From Otis tarda (lineage: Eukaryota; Chordata; Aves; Otidiformes; Otididae), in assembly GCA_026413225.1 (NCBI GenBank), contig CM048557.1, positions 22,670,871 through 22,734,870 on the forward strand: a stretch of DNA of 64,000 nt. Reading direction: 5' to 3'. The translations under genes and the position numbers were made by a program. A model generated the notes under the pieces. The model did not search any database. It was not told the origin of the DNA and saw only the letters and a program-made list of their open reading frames with translations. Positions 49,612 to 61,766 of the stretch are shown in pieces (positions within the stretch are counted from its first letter, which is position 1; each line of letters opens with the position of its first letter).

Positions 49612-50055
49612 TGCAGTGGATAAAGGGGAGCTGGTCCACAGCCAGCTGAACGTGAGCCAGCAGTGTGCCCAGGTGGCCAAGAAGGCCAGCAGCATCCTGG
49701 CTTGTATCAGGAACAGTGTGGCCAGCAGGAGTAGGGAAGTGATCGTGCCCCTGTACTCGGCACCGGTGAGACCGCACCTTGAATACTCTGTGCAGTTTGG
49801 GCCCCTTACTACAGGAAAGACATTGAGGTGCTGGAGGGTGTCCAGAGAAGGGCAACAAAGCTGCTGAAGGGTTGTCAAGCATTGGAACAGGCTGCCCAGG
49901 GAAATGGTGGAGTCACCATCCCTGGAGATATTTAAAAGACATGCAGATGTGGAGCTTAGGCACATGGTTTAGTGGTGGACTTGACAGTGTTAGGTTTATG
50001 GTTGGACTTGATGATCTTAAGGGTCTTTTACAACCTAAATGATTCTATGATTCTA
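49612..50055 (+). mobile_element. CR1 LINE fragment, internally deleted
   Basis: Plus-orientation CR1. The first part encodes the reverse-transcriptase tail (a frame with [20 protein letters not shown], then [19 protein letters not shown]). The sequence then jumps near 49870 from AACAAAGCTGCTGAAGGG to the 3'UTR segment ATTGGAACAGGCTGCCCAG, implying an internal deletion. It ends with TTAAGGGTCTTTTACAACC and the ATGATTCTATGATTCTA tip. That tip differs from the other copies in the window (which have GGTCCCTTCCAACCC), so it belongs to a different CR1 subfamily. Confidence 0.9.
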
Positions 50056-53000
50056 AGAACTGGAAGCATTGTAACATCAGAGTGGATAATTGAGAGGGAA
50101 TCCTCTCACCTCTTTCAGCTATAGCAAATGCCAAGTATTACAGCTTTTGCTGATTTTCCCTCTGGCTGCCATCAGTGTCGTGTAAGATGCTGTCAGGTAG
50201 GAGCTGCATTAACTAGGAGATCCTGAGCTGCAGTGAAAGCACAGTGGCCTTCCTTGTAGCTGTCTTGTCAGGGAAGAGTGTGCAAGCTGGAAATGGATTT
50301 GATGTGGGACAGTGGTGTGACCAGACACTGGGTTCTCCTCTCTGAGAGTTAACAGTGAAGAAACCAGCTCTGAAACTATAAAGGAGAAAGCCAAATGCAA
50401 AACTTTGTGTTAAAAAACAGTGCAGGTGCTTCTCAGAGACAGTCTGCATACTTGTCTCAGAGCCCAGGAGTCTCACATAAGAAGATCTTGTTTATATGAA
50501 TTTTGTGGTTAAGCCTCATAAATTGCCAGGTGCCACCTGGATTTGAGAGTTCTGTATTGTGTTTAGTTGAAGTAACCTGTGGTTAGCACCAGGGTAGTAC
50601 TGGGAGCTCGGAGGGACAGAGATAAGTGAGATAAACAGCACTGCAGTGTCTTTAAAAAGCAGAGGGAACACAGAAAGAGCAGGAGCATGCAGGAGAGAGA
50701 GCAAGCAAGCTTGACATTTGGAGCAAACTGAATGGACATAGCAGCAGCTCTGCAGACTGACAGTGAGCTAAAGGTAGGCTGGCAGTACTAATGACAGCAT
50801 CCCAGATGCTTGTAGGACATCCGAGTGTTGGTTCCTTTTGCTGGTTTAATGTGCAGGTCAATGATTTTATTTTGTATTTGCTTCCTCACCTCAGAGGTTG
50901 TTCTGTTCACTTTGGTGAGACTATCTATAAAGTAATATGATGTGAGTAAAAGTATTGCAATCTTGCTTGTCTTCAGAAATGTATGAAATATTATGATTTG
51001 GGAACAAAAGGGATTTCTTTTCCCTTTTCAAGATAAAAAGAGGTGATGCTGAACACAGCTGCCAAAGTCGATTAAAGAGCCACAGCTGGGAGTTCATTCC
51101 TGGGGTTCACTCCAGAAAAATCCGAGTGGAGCAGGCAGAAAGAAGAGAGATGTTCAGTGTGATCCCCAACTAGTTTAACAGAACACAGACAAATTTAGCA
51201 CGAGTAGCAGGAAATATTCCTAGTACTGGGAATATTTCTAGCTCTCCTAAGAGAGCTGCTGAAATCTCCACTGCCTGGGAGCTAGGCAATTCAAAGCGTT
51301 TGATGAGTGGCCTGTTGGCAACAGTTATCTACTGCAGAAGGCAAAGGTTGGGTGACCTGAGAGGGCTTCTTTGTCATTCATTTCTTTTAGGGCATGTTCA
51401 ATGAAGAGAAAAAAAGAAAAGAACACTTGAACTTTTCTTTAACAGGGGTAAATCCTCTCTGATTCATTGGGGTTGGTGATTAATAGCAAAAGTTAGGTCA
51501 GGGGTTTGGAGATGAGTATGGCACTATGGTGGCACTTAGTCAAAGGGTTAGAGGAATAGAGAAAGTATTAAATGTTTTGCTCTACACGTACTTGGTGCTG
51601 GCTGTTCCTTTACAATGACTTAGATACCTCCCTGAGGAGGCATTGCTCATGGGTTAAGAGATTCTGAAGGTGTTGCTGGAGATGGTGCAATCACACAAAA
51701 TTGCATATGGTGTTATGTAGAAGAAAAGGATCTGCGAACAGTATAGGTCAACTAGCTATTCAATTACTCTGCAGGTAATAGAAACACAAGACTATTCAGG
51801 GGCAAACAAGTTATTGCTCAGTGGATAGATTTTACCAAGTCTGCCACAGGATGCAGCCAAGAAAGCAGTAGTAATGCTCTGAATACATCTGGGCACAGCT
51901 GCACATCACAGCTCTATGAACAGCAGAATACAAGCAAGCATGTTGCCAGGCTGGATTGGTGATGTACAGCAGGGGACCGCAGTGCAGACAGAGATATTTA
52001 ACAGTAGAGGCAGCTGAATGGAGCAATGCAGGCAGATGGGGACAGTGGTATGGGCAGCTTGTTCTCAGTGGGACAAAATGAAGAGGAGCTGGGAAGAAAA
52101 CAAACCTAAATTTTAGTTGCCAAGGCCTAATGAATGATTTTGAAGTTAAACACAGCTCTTAAGAAAATTACTGAGCAGACTGATATGTCATTCTGGATCT
52201 GCTCTGAAAAGCATGCAGTCCTTTCCCAACAGACTCTGAAAGACTGTACTGAAATGATGCTTCATTGAAAGGTTATAAATTAAATAATCTCAGAAACATC
52301 CTGGGCATCATCACTTTAGACCATGACTTGGATGTATTTCTTATGAAGGACACCTTCCGAATAGACACTGAACTGAGATTTCTAGCAAGTTATGTGAATT
52401 GCTAAGTGGCGATATAATCAGTTAAAGAAACCACAGCCACCCCCACATCATTTCTGGTTCTAGTATATAGTCTTAATGTACAGTTTTCCTCATTTATATT
52501 ACTCACACTAACCAGATCAATAAAACCAAAATAAATCAGAAAACGTAATTAACTCTTCTCTATACTGTTTGCTTACTTTGTGCACTTCTCATAGCCAGGT
52601 AATGAAAAATAGGTTAGTCACTTTTGTTGTTGTTTCTACACAATTTTGTTTTCTAAGTCTGGTGCAGTAGCAAAAAGTTTCAGTGTTTGAGGTGAAAGTC
52701 TGGTATTTATTTTTATACAGTACCATATTTCCATGGCAACCACATTGATATTACTTTTGGCTGCATCTCTATGAAAGCTAAAATTGGGGTCAAATTTGAA
52801 CAGATGTTTGCAGCTTTCCAGTACCAGTAGTCCTTACAGAGAGGGTTCTCAGCAGGGTACTTAAACAGACGACTAACTTCCAGTGTATAAATGCTCTTTC
52901 TAGAGCAAATCTGCACCTGGTATAAATTGCCATATCTCCTTTAGAGTCCAGGGAACTATAGCGCTTCGCATTGACAGAGGATAGACTCCTGCTTCAATGG

Positions 53001-53612
53001 AGCTACTCACGTTCATTAAGCACATGCTGAAGTACTTTACAAAACTGAGGGCTGAATAAAGTCTACACTGGGATCGAGTAGTATGTGTCGCTCTACCCTT
53101 GGAGAATGGCATGTATTAGACACTTCAGATCAGATCAAGGTCTAACAGGTGGTAGGAGAGCAGTGGTCTTGCTGATTTAGATAATACAGCATGAGGCAGA
53201 CAAAATTCTGTCTTTCAGATACCAATTGAGTTCAGTTTCTTATAAAAAAGTCACCACATTTCCAGAATGTAATTCTGTTGTCTATAGTAGCTTTACTTCT
53301 GATAAGCTTAGTTAAGTATAAGAAGGAAGGGGCAGATTTGGATATTTGTACTAGCTTTATGTAAGGTGCATCAGTGATCTGATGGACATGTGGATGCCTC
53401 AGGAGCAAAGTTAAAAGCCATTTGGGTACTTACCTGAGATACTGAATGGACAGCCATGTCTGGGCCTCTCGATTCTTTAGGCGTCTTGGATGAGTAACTC
53501 ACTTCCAAAGCATTTCTCAGTTAAAGTGATTAGAACTGTCCTATTAAAAAACACGGCATTATTATTAATTTTGGAATATAAGCAAACGTACAGCTTTTTT
53601 TCTCTTTCTCAG

Positions 53613-53638
53613 GTGATCTGGTTTCTCCCAGATTGCAG
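53613..53638 (+). other. RAG1: RAG1 exon 2 5'UTR and acceptor
   Basis: A strong acceptor (TTTTTTTCTCTTTCTCAG, ending 53612) precedes 26 untranslated bases and the ATG. Vertebrate RAG1 has a short non-coding exon 1 and the entire coding sequence in exon 2, and this arrangement fits. An in-frame TTG at 53633 is not a start. Confidence 0.8.
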
Positions 53639-56600
53639 ATGTCAGTAGCGTCACAAATGGATCTGCCTGAAGAAATTCAGCATCCGTATACAAAATTTTC
53701 TGAATGGAAATTCAAGCTGTTTAAAGTGAGATCATTTGAAAAAACACCTTCTCATGACAACCAGCACATAACCAAAGATCAGGCAGAAGAGGTCACTTCT
53801 TCAGACAAAGAAATCCTACTGCAAAAAGATGAAGCAGAGCCAACAAGAGAAAATATGGACTTAATGGGCAACAGGCAAGCACTTGAGAAAGGTGCCAATG
53901 ACATGAAAACACAAGACAATAAAGCTCATCAGAACAATCTGAGGCAACTTTGCCGCATCTGTGGAGTTTCATTTAAAACTGATTGTTACAAGAGAACTCA
54001 TCCAGTGCATGGGCCCGTGGATGATGAAACTCTGTGGCTTCTGAGGAAGAAAGAGAAGAAGGCAACCTCTTGGCCAGATCTTATCGCTAAGGTTTTTAAG
54101 ATTGATGTGCGAGGGGATATTGATACTATCCATCCCACTCGATTTTGTCACAACTGCTGGAGTATTATCCATAGGAAATTCAGTAATACTCCATGTGAAG
54201 TATATTTTCCTAGGAACAGCACAATGGAGTGGCAGCCCCACTCCCCAAACTGTGATGTGTGCCACACTACCAATCGGGGAGTCAAGAGAAAAAGCCAGCC
54301 ACCCAGTGTACAGCATGGCAAACGTGTGAAGACCGTTGCAGAACATGTTCGCATCAACAGAAGTGTAAAGAACCAAGCAAAGATAAACAACAAAAATTTA
54401 ATGAAAGAGATTGTCAATTGCAAGAATATACATCTCAGCACCAAGCTGCTTGCAATTGATTACCCAGTAGATTTCATTAAATCCATCTCTTGCCAGATCT
54501 GTGAGCATATTTTGGCAGATCCAGTGGAAACAACATGTAGACACTTGTTTTGCAGAACTTGCATCCTTAAATGTATCAAGGTTATGGGCAGCTATTGCCC
54601 CTCCTGCTGGTATCCTTGCTTCCCTACTGATCTGGTAAGCCCAGTGAAATCCTTCCTGAACATCCTTGATAACCTGGGTATAAGATGCCCTGTAAAGGAA
54701 TGTGATGAAGAGATCTTGCATGGAAAATACAGCCAACACCTCTCCAGCCACAAGGAGATGAAAGATAGAGAGCTCTACAGCTACATAAATAAAGGTGGCC
54801 GACCAAGGCAGCATCTCCTGTCTTTGACCAGGAGAGCTCAGAAACATCGTCTAAGAGAACTGAAACGTCAAGTCAAGGCTTTTGCTGAGAAAGAAGAGGG
54901 TGGTGATATAAAGGCTGTATGCATGACTTTGTTCCTGCTAGCTTTAAGAGCAAAAAATGAACACAGACAAGCAGATGAATTGGAGGCTATAATGCAAGGG
55001 AGGGGATCTGGACTTCACCCTGCTGTCTGCCTGGCAATCCGAGTCAACACATTTCTCAGCTGTAGCCAATATCATAAAATGTATAGAACAGTAAAAGCTG
55101 TCACTGGGAGGCAGATCTTCCAGCCTTTGCATGCTCTTCGCACTGCTGAGAAAGCCCTCCTACCAGGTTATCATCCATTCGAGTGGAAACCTCCCTTGAA
55201 AAATGTATCCACTAACACAGAAGTGGGAATTATAGATGGACTATCAGGATTGCCACTCTCAATTGATGACTACCCAGTAGACACAATTGCAAAGAGATTT
55301 CGGTATGATGCAGCCTTGGTTTGTGCCTTAAAGGACATGGAGGAAGAGATCCTGGAAGGCATGAAAGCAAAAAATCTGGATGACTATTTGAGTGGTCCCT
55401 TCACTGTGGTAGTAAAAGAATCCTGTGATGGAATGGGAGATGTCAGCGAGAAGCATGGAAGTGGGCCTGCTGTCCCAGAGAAGGCTGTTCGCTTCTCTTT
55501 CACAGTCATGAACATTGCTGTAGCACATGGGAATGAAAGCAAGAGGATCTTTGAAGAAGTAAAGCCCAATTCAGAGCTGTGTTGCAAGCCCTTGTGCCTT
55601 ATGCTGGCTGATGAATCAGATCACGAAACTCTGACAGCAATCCTGAGTCCCCTCATAGCGGAAAGAGAGGCTATGAAAAACAGTGAACTGCTACTTGAAA
55701 TGGGAGGCATCCTGAGAACATTCAAATTCATCTTTAGGGGTACAGGATATGATGAGAAACTTGTACGGGAAGTGGAAGGGCTGGAGGCCTCAGGTTCCAC
55801 ATACATTTGTACCCTGTGCGACGCAACCCGCCTGGAAGCGTCCCAGAATTTGGTGTTTCACTCCATAACCAGGAGCCATGCTGAAAATCTGGAGCGATAT
55901 GAAATATGGAGGTCCAACCCATATCACGAATCTGTTGATGAGCTCCGTGACAGGGTGAAGGGTGTTTCAGCCAAACCTTTTATTGAAACCGTTCCTTCTA
56001 TAGATGCGTTGCACTGCGACATCGGCAATGCAACTGAATTCTACAGGATTTTCCAGATGGAGATCGGTGAAGTTTATAAGAATCCTGATGTGTCTAAAGA
56101 GGCGCGGAAGAGGTGGCAGTTGACTCTTGACAAACACCTCAGGAAGAAGATGAACTTGAAGCCTGTGATGAGGATGAGTGGAAATTTTGCTAGAAAGCTC
56201 ATGTCCAAAGAGACAGTAGAGGCGGTATGTGAATTAATAAAGTGTGAGGAAAGGCATGAAGCCCTAAAAGAACTAATGGACCTTTATCTGAAGATGAAGC
56301 CAGTGTGGCGTTCTTCATGCCCTGCCAAGGAGTGTCCAGAATTGCTGTGCCAGTATAGCTACAATTCACAGCGTTTTGCTGAGCTCCTATCTACAAAGTT
56401 CAAGTACAGATATGAAGGCAAGATTACAAATTATTTCCACAAAACCCTTGCTCATGTTCCTGAAATCATTGAAAGGGACGGGTCCATTGGGGCCTGGGCA
56501 AGTGAAGGAAATGAGTCTGGAAACAAACTGTTTAGGAGATTCCGAAAAATGAATGCCAGGCAGTCCAAATGCTATGAGATGGAGGATGTCTTGAAGCATC

Positions 56601-56749
56601 ACTGGCTATATACCTCTAAGTACCTCCAGAAGTTCATGAATGCTCATAAAACATTAAAAAGCCAGGGCTTCACCGTTGATCCAGAGGATAGTTTAGGTGA
56701 CTCCTTGCCACTGGAGGTCTTGGAAAGCCATGATTCAGTGGAACTCTAA
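53639..56749 (+). CDS. RAG1: RAG1, V(D)J recombination-activating protein 1
   Basis: RAG1 is the endonuclease subunit of the V(D)J recombinase. With RAG2 it binds recombination signal sequences and makes nick-hairpin breaks in lymphocyte nuclei. This is one intact coding exon of 1036 codons; chicken and human proteins are about 1040. The N-terminus [16 protein letters not shown] flows into the conserved [19 protein letters not shown]. The zinc-dimerisation/RING part begins at C285 ([16 protein letters not shown]). The nonamer-binding region begins at [19 protein letters not shown] (G386). The DDE catalytic residues are D597 (ESCDGMGD), D705 (GTGYDEKL) and E959 (GNESGN). The zinc ligands C724/C727 (CTLC) and H934/H939 (HKTLAH) are present. 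The start is ATG 53639; a second ATG at 53657 would give 1030 residues and has G at +4, so it remains possible. The stop is TAA. Human RAG1 has Arg where W324 stands, in the [12 protein letters not shown]. Confidence 0.98.
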   Translation: MSVASQMDLPEEIQHPYTKFSEWKFKLFKVRSFEKTPSHDNQHITKDQAEEVTSSDKEILLQKDEAEPTRENMDLMGNRQALEKGANDMKTQDNKAHQNNLRQLCRICGVSFKTDCYKRTHPVHGPVDDETLWLLRKKEKKATSWPDLIAKVFKIDVRGDIDTIHPTRFCHNCWSIIHRKFSNTPCEVYFPRNSTMEWQPHSPNCDVCHTTNRGVKRKSQPPSVQHGKRVKTVAEHVRINRSVKNQAKINNKNLMKEIVNCKNIHLSTKLLAIDYPVDFIKSISCQICEHILADPVETTCRHLFCRTCILKCIKVMGSYCPSCWYPCFPTDLVSPVKSFLNILDNLGIRCPVKECDEEILHGKYSQHLSSHKEMKDRELYSYINKGGRPRQHLLSLTRRAQKHRLRELKRQVKAFAEKEEGGDIKAVCMTLFLLALRAKNEHRQADELEAIMQGRGSGLHPAVCLAIRVNTFLSCSQYHKMYRTVKAVTGRQIFQPLHALRTAEKALLPGYHPFEWKPPLKNVSTNTEVGIIDGLSGLPLSIDDYPVDTIAKRFRYDAALVCALKDMEEEILEGMKAKNLDDYLSGPFTVVVKESCDGMGDVSEKHGSGPAVPEKAVRFSFTVMNIAVAHGNESKRIFEEVKPNSELCCKPLCLMLADESDHETLTAILSPLIAEREAMKNSELLLEMGGILRTFKFIFRGTGYDEKLVREVEGLEASGSTYICTLCDATRLEASQNLVFHSITRSHAENLERYEIWRSNPYHESVDELRDRVKGVSAKPFIETVPSIDALHCDIGNATEFYRIFQMEIGEVYKNPDVSKEARKRWQLTLDKHLRKKMNLKPVMRMSGNFARKLMSKETVEAVCELIKCEERHEALKELMDLYLKMKPVWRSSCPAKECPELLCQYSYNSQRFAELLSTKFKYRYEGKITNYFHKTLAHVPEIIERDGSIGAWASEGNESGNKLFRRFRKMNARQSKCYEMEDVLKHHWLYTSKYLQKFMNAHKTLKSQGFTVDPEDSLGDSLPLEVLESHDSVEL

Positions 56750-56887
56750 ATCTAAAGCGCATTTGGTGTGGAGTTTGTGATGGTATCTTCCCGCAAGGAG
56801 GCAGCTTCTTTTTCAGGCCTGTAGAGGTACAGGGAAGTCTGAAACAATCGTTTTTACGCTGCCTGTTAAAGGTGCTGAGTGGAGTTT

Positions 56888-56893
56888 AATAAA
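56888..56893 (+). terminator. RAG1: Candidate proximal RAG1 poly(A) signal
   Basis: AATAAA 139 bp after the stop, followed within 15 bases by a GT-rich element. Usage is inferred. Confidence 0.4.
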
Positions 56894-57804
56894 CACCGTG
56901 TCTGTTTGGAATTTCCAAGAGGCAATGCATGGTGCATTTACCAGTTGTTACGTGCGATGAAAGCAGAAAGAAACTGTAAAGAAGAGTCTTCAGTTTATTT
57001 TGGTCTTAGATTGTTGTTTATAAGTGAGAAAGCCAAAGAAAACAAGGTTTTATATAAAGTAGTATTTTGGAATGAATATGATTCTGGAGAGTTATGACAG
57101 TTGCTGAAAAAGGGAGCATGGCTATTTGTTCTGTTTGCATTTTAAAAACTATTTTACTATTTACTTTTTAAGAGAGTTTGATTATTTTACTGATAGTCCT
57201 TTGGCTTTTATAAGTGAAGATCTGTCAGTGAGACACTTGGGTAATTGTTTTGGGATAAAGTTCAGTTATTTTTTTTATAAAATACTGACTGATGATGCAA
57301 ACTTTGATCTCACAAACTTTAAAAAATAATATTATTTAACATTTATATTGTAGTACTGCTTAGGAGCAGATGGTTGTATCATCATGCTAATTTACAATAT
57401 GAAGATACAGGAAAGGTAGCTGGAATTTTTTAAAGATATTTTTATTGAAGTCTGTTTACTCTAAAATGCAAACTTGTACTTGTGCTCTTAAATCAGGATT
57501 TACAATGCCTTGTGGTTATCTCACTATACAAAGTACGTTCAAGCTCTGCTGTGCAGTTTGCTGCTTCGTGAGCATTTTAGATTTCTGTGGTAACTTCAAT
57601 ATAAAGTATAATTCGTATCAGTAGAGTTTTATTGCGTGAATTCCTGGCCTCACTGAAGTCACCAGTCATTAATACCAGCAGGTCCACAGTTTCACCAAGT
57701 GACTTGAGTCACAGCAGACCCGTTTCTCAGGAGATGGGTATTACCTTGATCAGATACATGCCAGTATTCTGATCTTCTCTATTAGGGTATGTCACTGACC
57801 GCGG

Positions 57805-57838
57805 CTGATGTGCCCCAACTGTATCTGGGGCACATCAG
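57805..57838. repeat. Perfect 12-bp inverted repeat (hairpin)
   Basis: The arms CTGATGTGCCCC (57805-57816) and GGGGCACATCAG (57827-57838) are exact reverse complements around a 10-base loop. It lies about 1.06 kb after the RAG1 stop. If transcribed, this would be a stable stem-loop in the RAG1 3'UTR. Confidence 0.85.
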
Positions 57839-57869
57839 AGCTTTTTCACACCTGGGATACACCACACTC

Positions 57870-57952
57870 ACAGTCTCATTTTCCAAATCTGTAAAAGAGG
57901 AATGTTATTTATTAACCTCAAAGATAGTTGGCATGCAAGATTAGTTAAAAAG
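57870..57952 (+). mobile_element. MIR-like ancient SINE relic
   Basis: The sequence CAGTCTCATTTTCCAAATCT, then GTAAAAGAGGAATG, TATTAACCTCAAAGATAG and TTGGCATGCAAGATTAG follows the order of the 3' half of the MIR consensus (tCTCAtcTGTAAAAtggg...acCTCAtagggTtg). It is diverged and called by eye. Confidence 0.4.
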
Positions 57953-58773
57953 CAATGATCTGTCTTGAAATTATTGCATACTGTACTTCACATTATTACA
58001 GCAATGTGTAGTTGGCATTCCTCCCTACTATATTAGATGAACTGTTTTGTTGGTGGTATTTGCCTTTCTGAAGTGGTACTTAGTATATTCATATACTAAA
58101 ATTATATGAATTTCACTCAATGATATATTCATGAAATATACTCAAAAGTACTTGAGATGCCCCAAAATAATTTAGCCTCTCAGATTTGCACCTGTAGCTA
58201 GGGCATTACTGTGTTTGGAGTAATATTTCTGAAACAAGATTACATGCAGAAACAATCAAGGCATGAATCTAAAAGAATCTGCTTTTTGTTTTTATTTTGA
58301 TGTGGCAGAAGTGGGTCTGTGAGTGTAAGTGAACAACAAACTTAGAAGATCAATGGTCTGAAGTTTGTTTTGTAATATCTTGTTCATGTTATTTAGTATA
58401 TCTTTGGGGGTCAAGTATTTACCATTTATGGACAATGAAAAAATAGAGTTAAGTGTTAGCAATTAGTACAAATATTAGTGTTATTCTGATTATATCTTTA
58501 TTTTGATTTTATTAATTAAAATACTATTTTTAAAGTATTCTGTAATTTAGGATTTTGTTTTAATATGGTTTCTTTAAACATAATTTAATATGATGTCAAA
58601 AGTTGCAGTTGGAAATAATGCTTTTCACTTAAAGCAATTACTTTTCTAAGCAGTCATAAGGACTACAGCATCTTTTGTATGGTGTACCAGGTACACCTAC
58701 ACTTACTGAGTGTTCATTTATATATTTATTTATTTTTTTTCAATTCTTGGAATAAAACAAGTATTTCCCATAG

Positions 58774-58890
58774 AGCATAAATACCAGGTTTACATAAATA
58801 TCATTCTTTACCAATAAATGCAGACAGCAAGTTTTCAGGGAGCATAAGTATCAGGTATAAAGAGGATCCTTTAGCAGTAAATGCAGATAG
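58774..58890. repeat. Imperfect tandem duplication (~67-bp period)
   Basis: Unit 1 (58774-58827) and unit 2 (58841-58890) share AGCATAA-TA-CAGGT, then TTTA-CA-TAAATGCAGA-AG in the same order, 67 bp apart. AT-rich and non-coding, downstream of RAG1. Confidence 0.65.
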
Positions 58891-60255
58891 AGTTTGCATT
58901 TTTGGTTGGTATATATTTCATTATGCAAATAGTTGCACACTTTTCTTTTTTCTCTGTATGGATATTTGGGACAACTGTATTACCTTATGTTTTATCCTTG
59001 ACTCTGCTTGAATAATCTAGGGCCCAGTTTAACAATCTTGACTCACCTCATGGCAATTTTCACTCTGTTTAACTGGTATATACGGGTTTTGCTGCCTTTT
59101 GCACAGGAGTGAATTTCACTCCGGACCGGTTCATTGCAATCCATATGTGCCACTGGAGTGACAGGCCAGACTTCATTCATTTTGCACATGTAATTTCAGT
59201 GACTCCACTGACATTTTCAAATTCCAAATTCACTTTAACAAGCTGCTGATGACAGCGGACTTGCTGATAACAGCAAGTGATTCATCTCACTGCCTTCAAA
59301 AGGCATCAGTAAGTTTTATCCATATATGTATGATTTCTCAAGAAGAGGCTTATATCCTAGGATAACTCATCAGACTGAACAGAACCTGGATGAGGAAAGA
59401 GGAATGTAGTGGCACATGAAAGTATTCTTTTGTGAAATATTATTAAACCATCAAGACACATTTCATGTTCTACCAGCTCTGGGCAGGATAGCTGACACAG
59501 AGAACTACTTCCATTTTTTTTTCTTTTATTTTCTTTAGACATGAATCTAGTTTAATCGTCTTCTTCCCCATTGTTGACATCTTCTGTAAATCAAGAGACT
59601 CTCTTGGTGAGTTTTGAACTCATTAGAACAAACAGCACGGGAAGGGTAGGTACCTGTAAGTGAAGCTTTTGTTAACAGGGCTAACAATGCTGCATGCACA
59701 CAGCCATTCATAAGAAGGCAAACAAATTTTGGCTGCAGGCAGATGCATCATTTAGTTATGCAGTCCATTGTTAAGCTTTTTGATTTTGAAGAGGCTTTAG
59801 AAAAATGGGAACACCTTTACTCATGGTACTCTTTCAAACCTTCACACTTCCTTTTTTATGTGAATACTTGGTACGAATCCTTCAGTAATTAGTGGTAAAT
59901 AGTCTTCTTGTTGTGAAATTGTATTGACTGTAGTTTTTATACAATCACATTATGTATCTTGTTTTGTTTGGTTTTGTTCAAGGGCTACATATTGTGATTT
60001 GCCATGTTATTAATTGATGTGAACTGTTAGAAGCCATGATTCTGGTCTCACATTTTTTTTTTCCTCACAGGGATATTTCTATTGACTTTAAGCAAATCAG
60101 CTTTGACTTTTAGTCAGGTAGTTCAGAAACAAATTCTAGATATTTGCAGCATCCTAATTTCTGACTACATCGAGTTCTGTTCTTTTTCTTACCACATGGC
60201 TTCATAATTTTACTTTTTCTTCCTGTATGTTTCTTAATTAATGAAACTTGTTTAA

Positions 60256-60261
60256 AATAAA
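60256..60261 (+). terminator. RAG1: Candidate distal RAG1 poly(A) signal
   Basis: AATAAA about 3.5 kb after the RAG1 stop, followed by T/GT-rich sequence. It suits the long 3'UTR known in mammals. Confidence 0.35.
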
Positions 60262-61766
60262 GGCTTTATAAATATTTAAGTTTCTGATTTTGTATTTCTT
60301 ACCAGTTTTTCAGCTATGCACATAATTTCATGGTAACAATCTTACTTTTCATTCAAATTGTGGACGCTTTTCATATTTAGGCTGTTCTAATACCCAGAGA
60401 CAGCTGTGATTCCAGCCCTGTTCTGGAAGTCTCTAAATTAACACAAATGAAGATTACTCTGTGAGTCTCAGCAGTCCTTTCAGCCCCCTTCCTCATAGGC
60501 AACTGTTTGGCAGAAACTTAAACTCATTTAAAAACAGTTTTATTTAGTCTGTAAATGGCTTTTGCTTCATTTACAAATACCATCCCAGTGTTTGTTTAAA
60601 ATCAGCCTTGCACTGTTATGTCCATGCTAATATGTTAAGCCTCTTTACTGGCTTCTGTGCATCCTTTGCATCAAATTTTGTCTCCTCGTCATAGACTGAA
60701 CTGCAAAGATTAGTTCCAGTCTGCTTTTCAGTTCATGATTTGTAGCTTCCCTTTACTCCACTTCAGAAAATCTTTCTTTCTTCCCTGCAATGATATCTCA
60801 GGGTCTAAAGACTTATGTACACCAACTGGTTTGGGTGGAATTAACGATGAGCAAATTAAGCTACCCGATTTCCTTGTGCAGTCAGGTAATTAGACATCTA
60901 ATTGCTGGACTTTATATCATAAACTTAGTTCTTTCAGCTGACCTTGAATGAAAAATGTTGAATGGAAACAACAGAACCCATATAAAACAAAAAACAAGCT
61001 TCAGAGAGTTTCCTGGAAAATTAGCATGATTTAACTCCTTCATTCCTAAATCTGTAATAACTGACTGAATTTTACTTTCCATGTATTCCTATTAGAATTG
61101 GGATCAGATGAAGAATAATGAGGCTGGTCACCTCTCTTCTTCAGAGTACTGTTTTTGGTGACTGAATATGGCAGAATTTTCAAACACCTGACCAGCTGCA
61201 ACTCCTAAATATGGGAGCTTTTTTTTACCTTCTGCATCAAGCTTAATATTGTCCATAATACAAAAAAGACACATTAGAAGGGATTTAATTAGCACATTTT
61301 CTAGCAGCGTCAGGAGAGAGGTTAAAAGCTGTATTTTCACTGCCCAGCTCTTCCTCTGAAGATGGGTGTTCTGAGCCAGTGGACAAGGGAATACACAATA
61401 ACTAGCACTTAAAGGAGGTCCTGCACACCTGTGGTAGTGGCCAGTGCCCTTTTCTTCCTTGTATATGTGTATGTATTGAGAATTTGGAAGGTTTATAAGG
61501 TTATCATCTTGCTTTTTAAAAAAAAAAAAAAGAAAAAATGGGCTTTGGTGTCATAATTTTCAAAGGTCAAGTACAGACACCAAACTGGAGTTTGATTTTC
61601 ACAGGCTGTTGCTCAAGGCCTTCCCAGAAGTTAGTCTTATTTGAAATGGGAAAGGGTAGGAAATCAAATATGGAGGGAACTATAGCCACCAGTCATGAAA
61701 CAAATGATGTAAGGCAGTCCTTCTGTCTTTAATACATTGAGTCTAGCAGTAAATAACGTTACAGAT

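Larger units (their letters stand above)
47131..53612. other. TRAF6-RAG1 spacer and RAG1 upstream region
   Basis: It holds two CR1 fragments, listed separately, and a MIR-like stretch at about 48201-48243 (AGCTGTAAAATGGGGAAATT). The rest is unique AT-rich DNA without recognisable coding sequence. The RAG1 promoter and non-coding exon 1 should lie in or just upstream of this interval, but I cannot place them from sequence alone. Confidence 0.6.
56750..60275 (+). other. RAG1: Probable RAG1 3'UTR / downstream region
   Basis: There is no coding frame of note. AATAAA signals on the plus strand occur at 56888-56893, with a GT-rich sequence after it (CCGTGTCTGTTTGG), and at 60256-60261 with T-rich sequence after it, among weaker ones. 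Mammalian RAG1 has a 3'UTR of about 3 kb, so either a very short or a 3.5-kb UTR is possible. The hairpin at 57805, a MIR-like stretch and a small tandem duplication lie within it. Confidence 0.4.

Noticed and set aside
53633-53638. RAG1 start two codons upstream of the ATG
   Set aside because: The codon at 53633 is TTG. The first real ATG in frame is at 53639 and the acceptor is at 53612, so the protein has 1036 residues, not 1038.
54398-54847. 149-codon antisense frame within RAG1, and other minus-strand frames at 53.97-56.6 kb
   Set aside because: These are shadows of the strongly conserved RAG1 coding strand.
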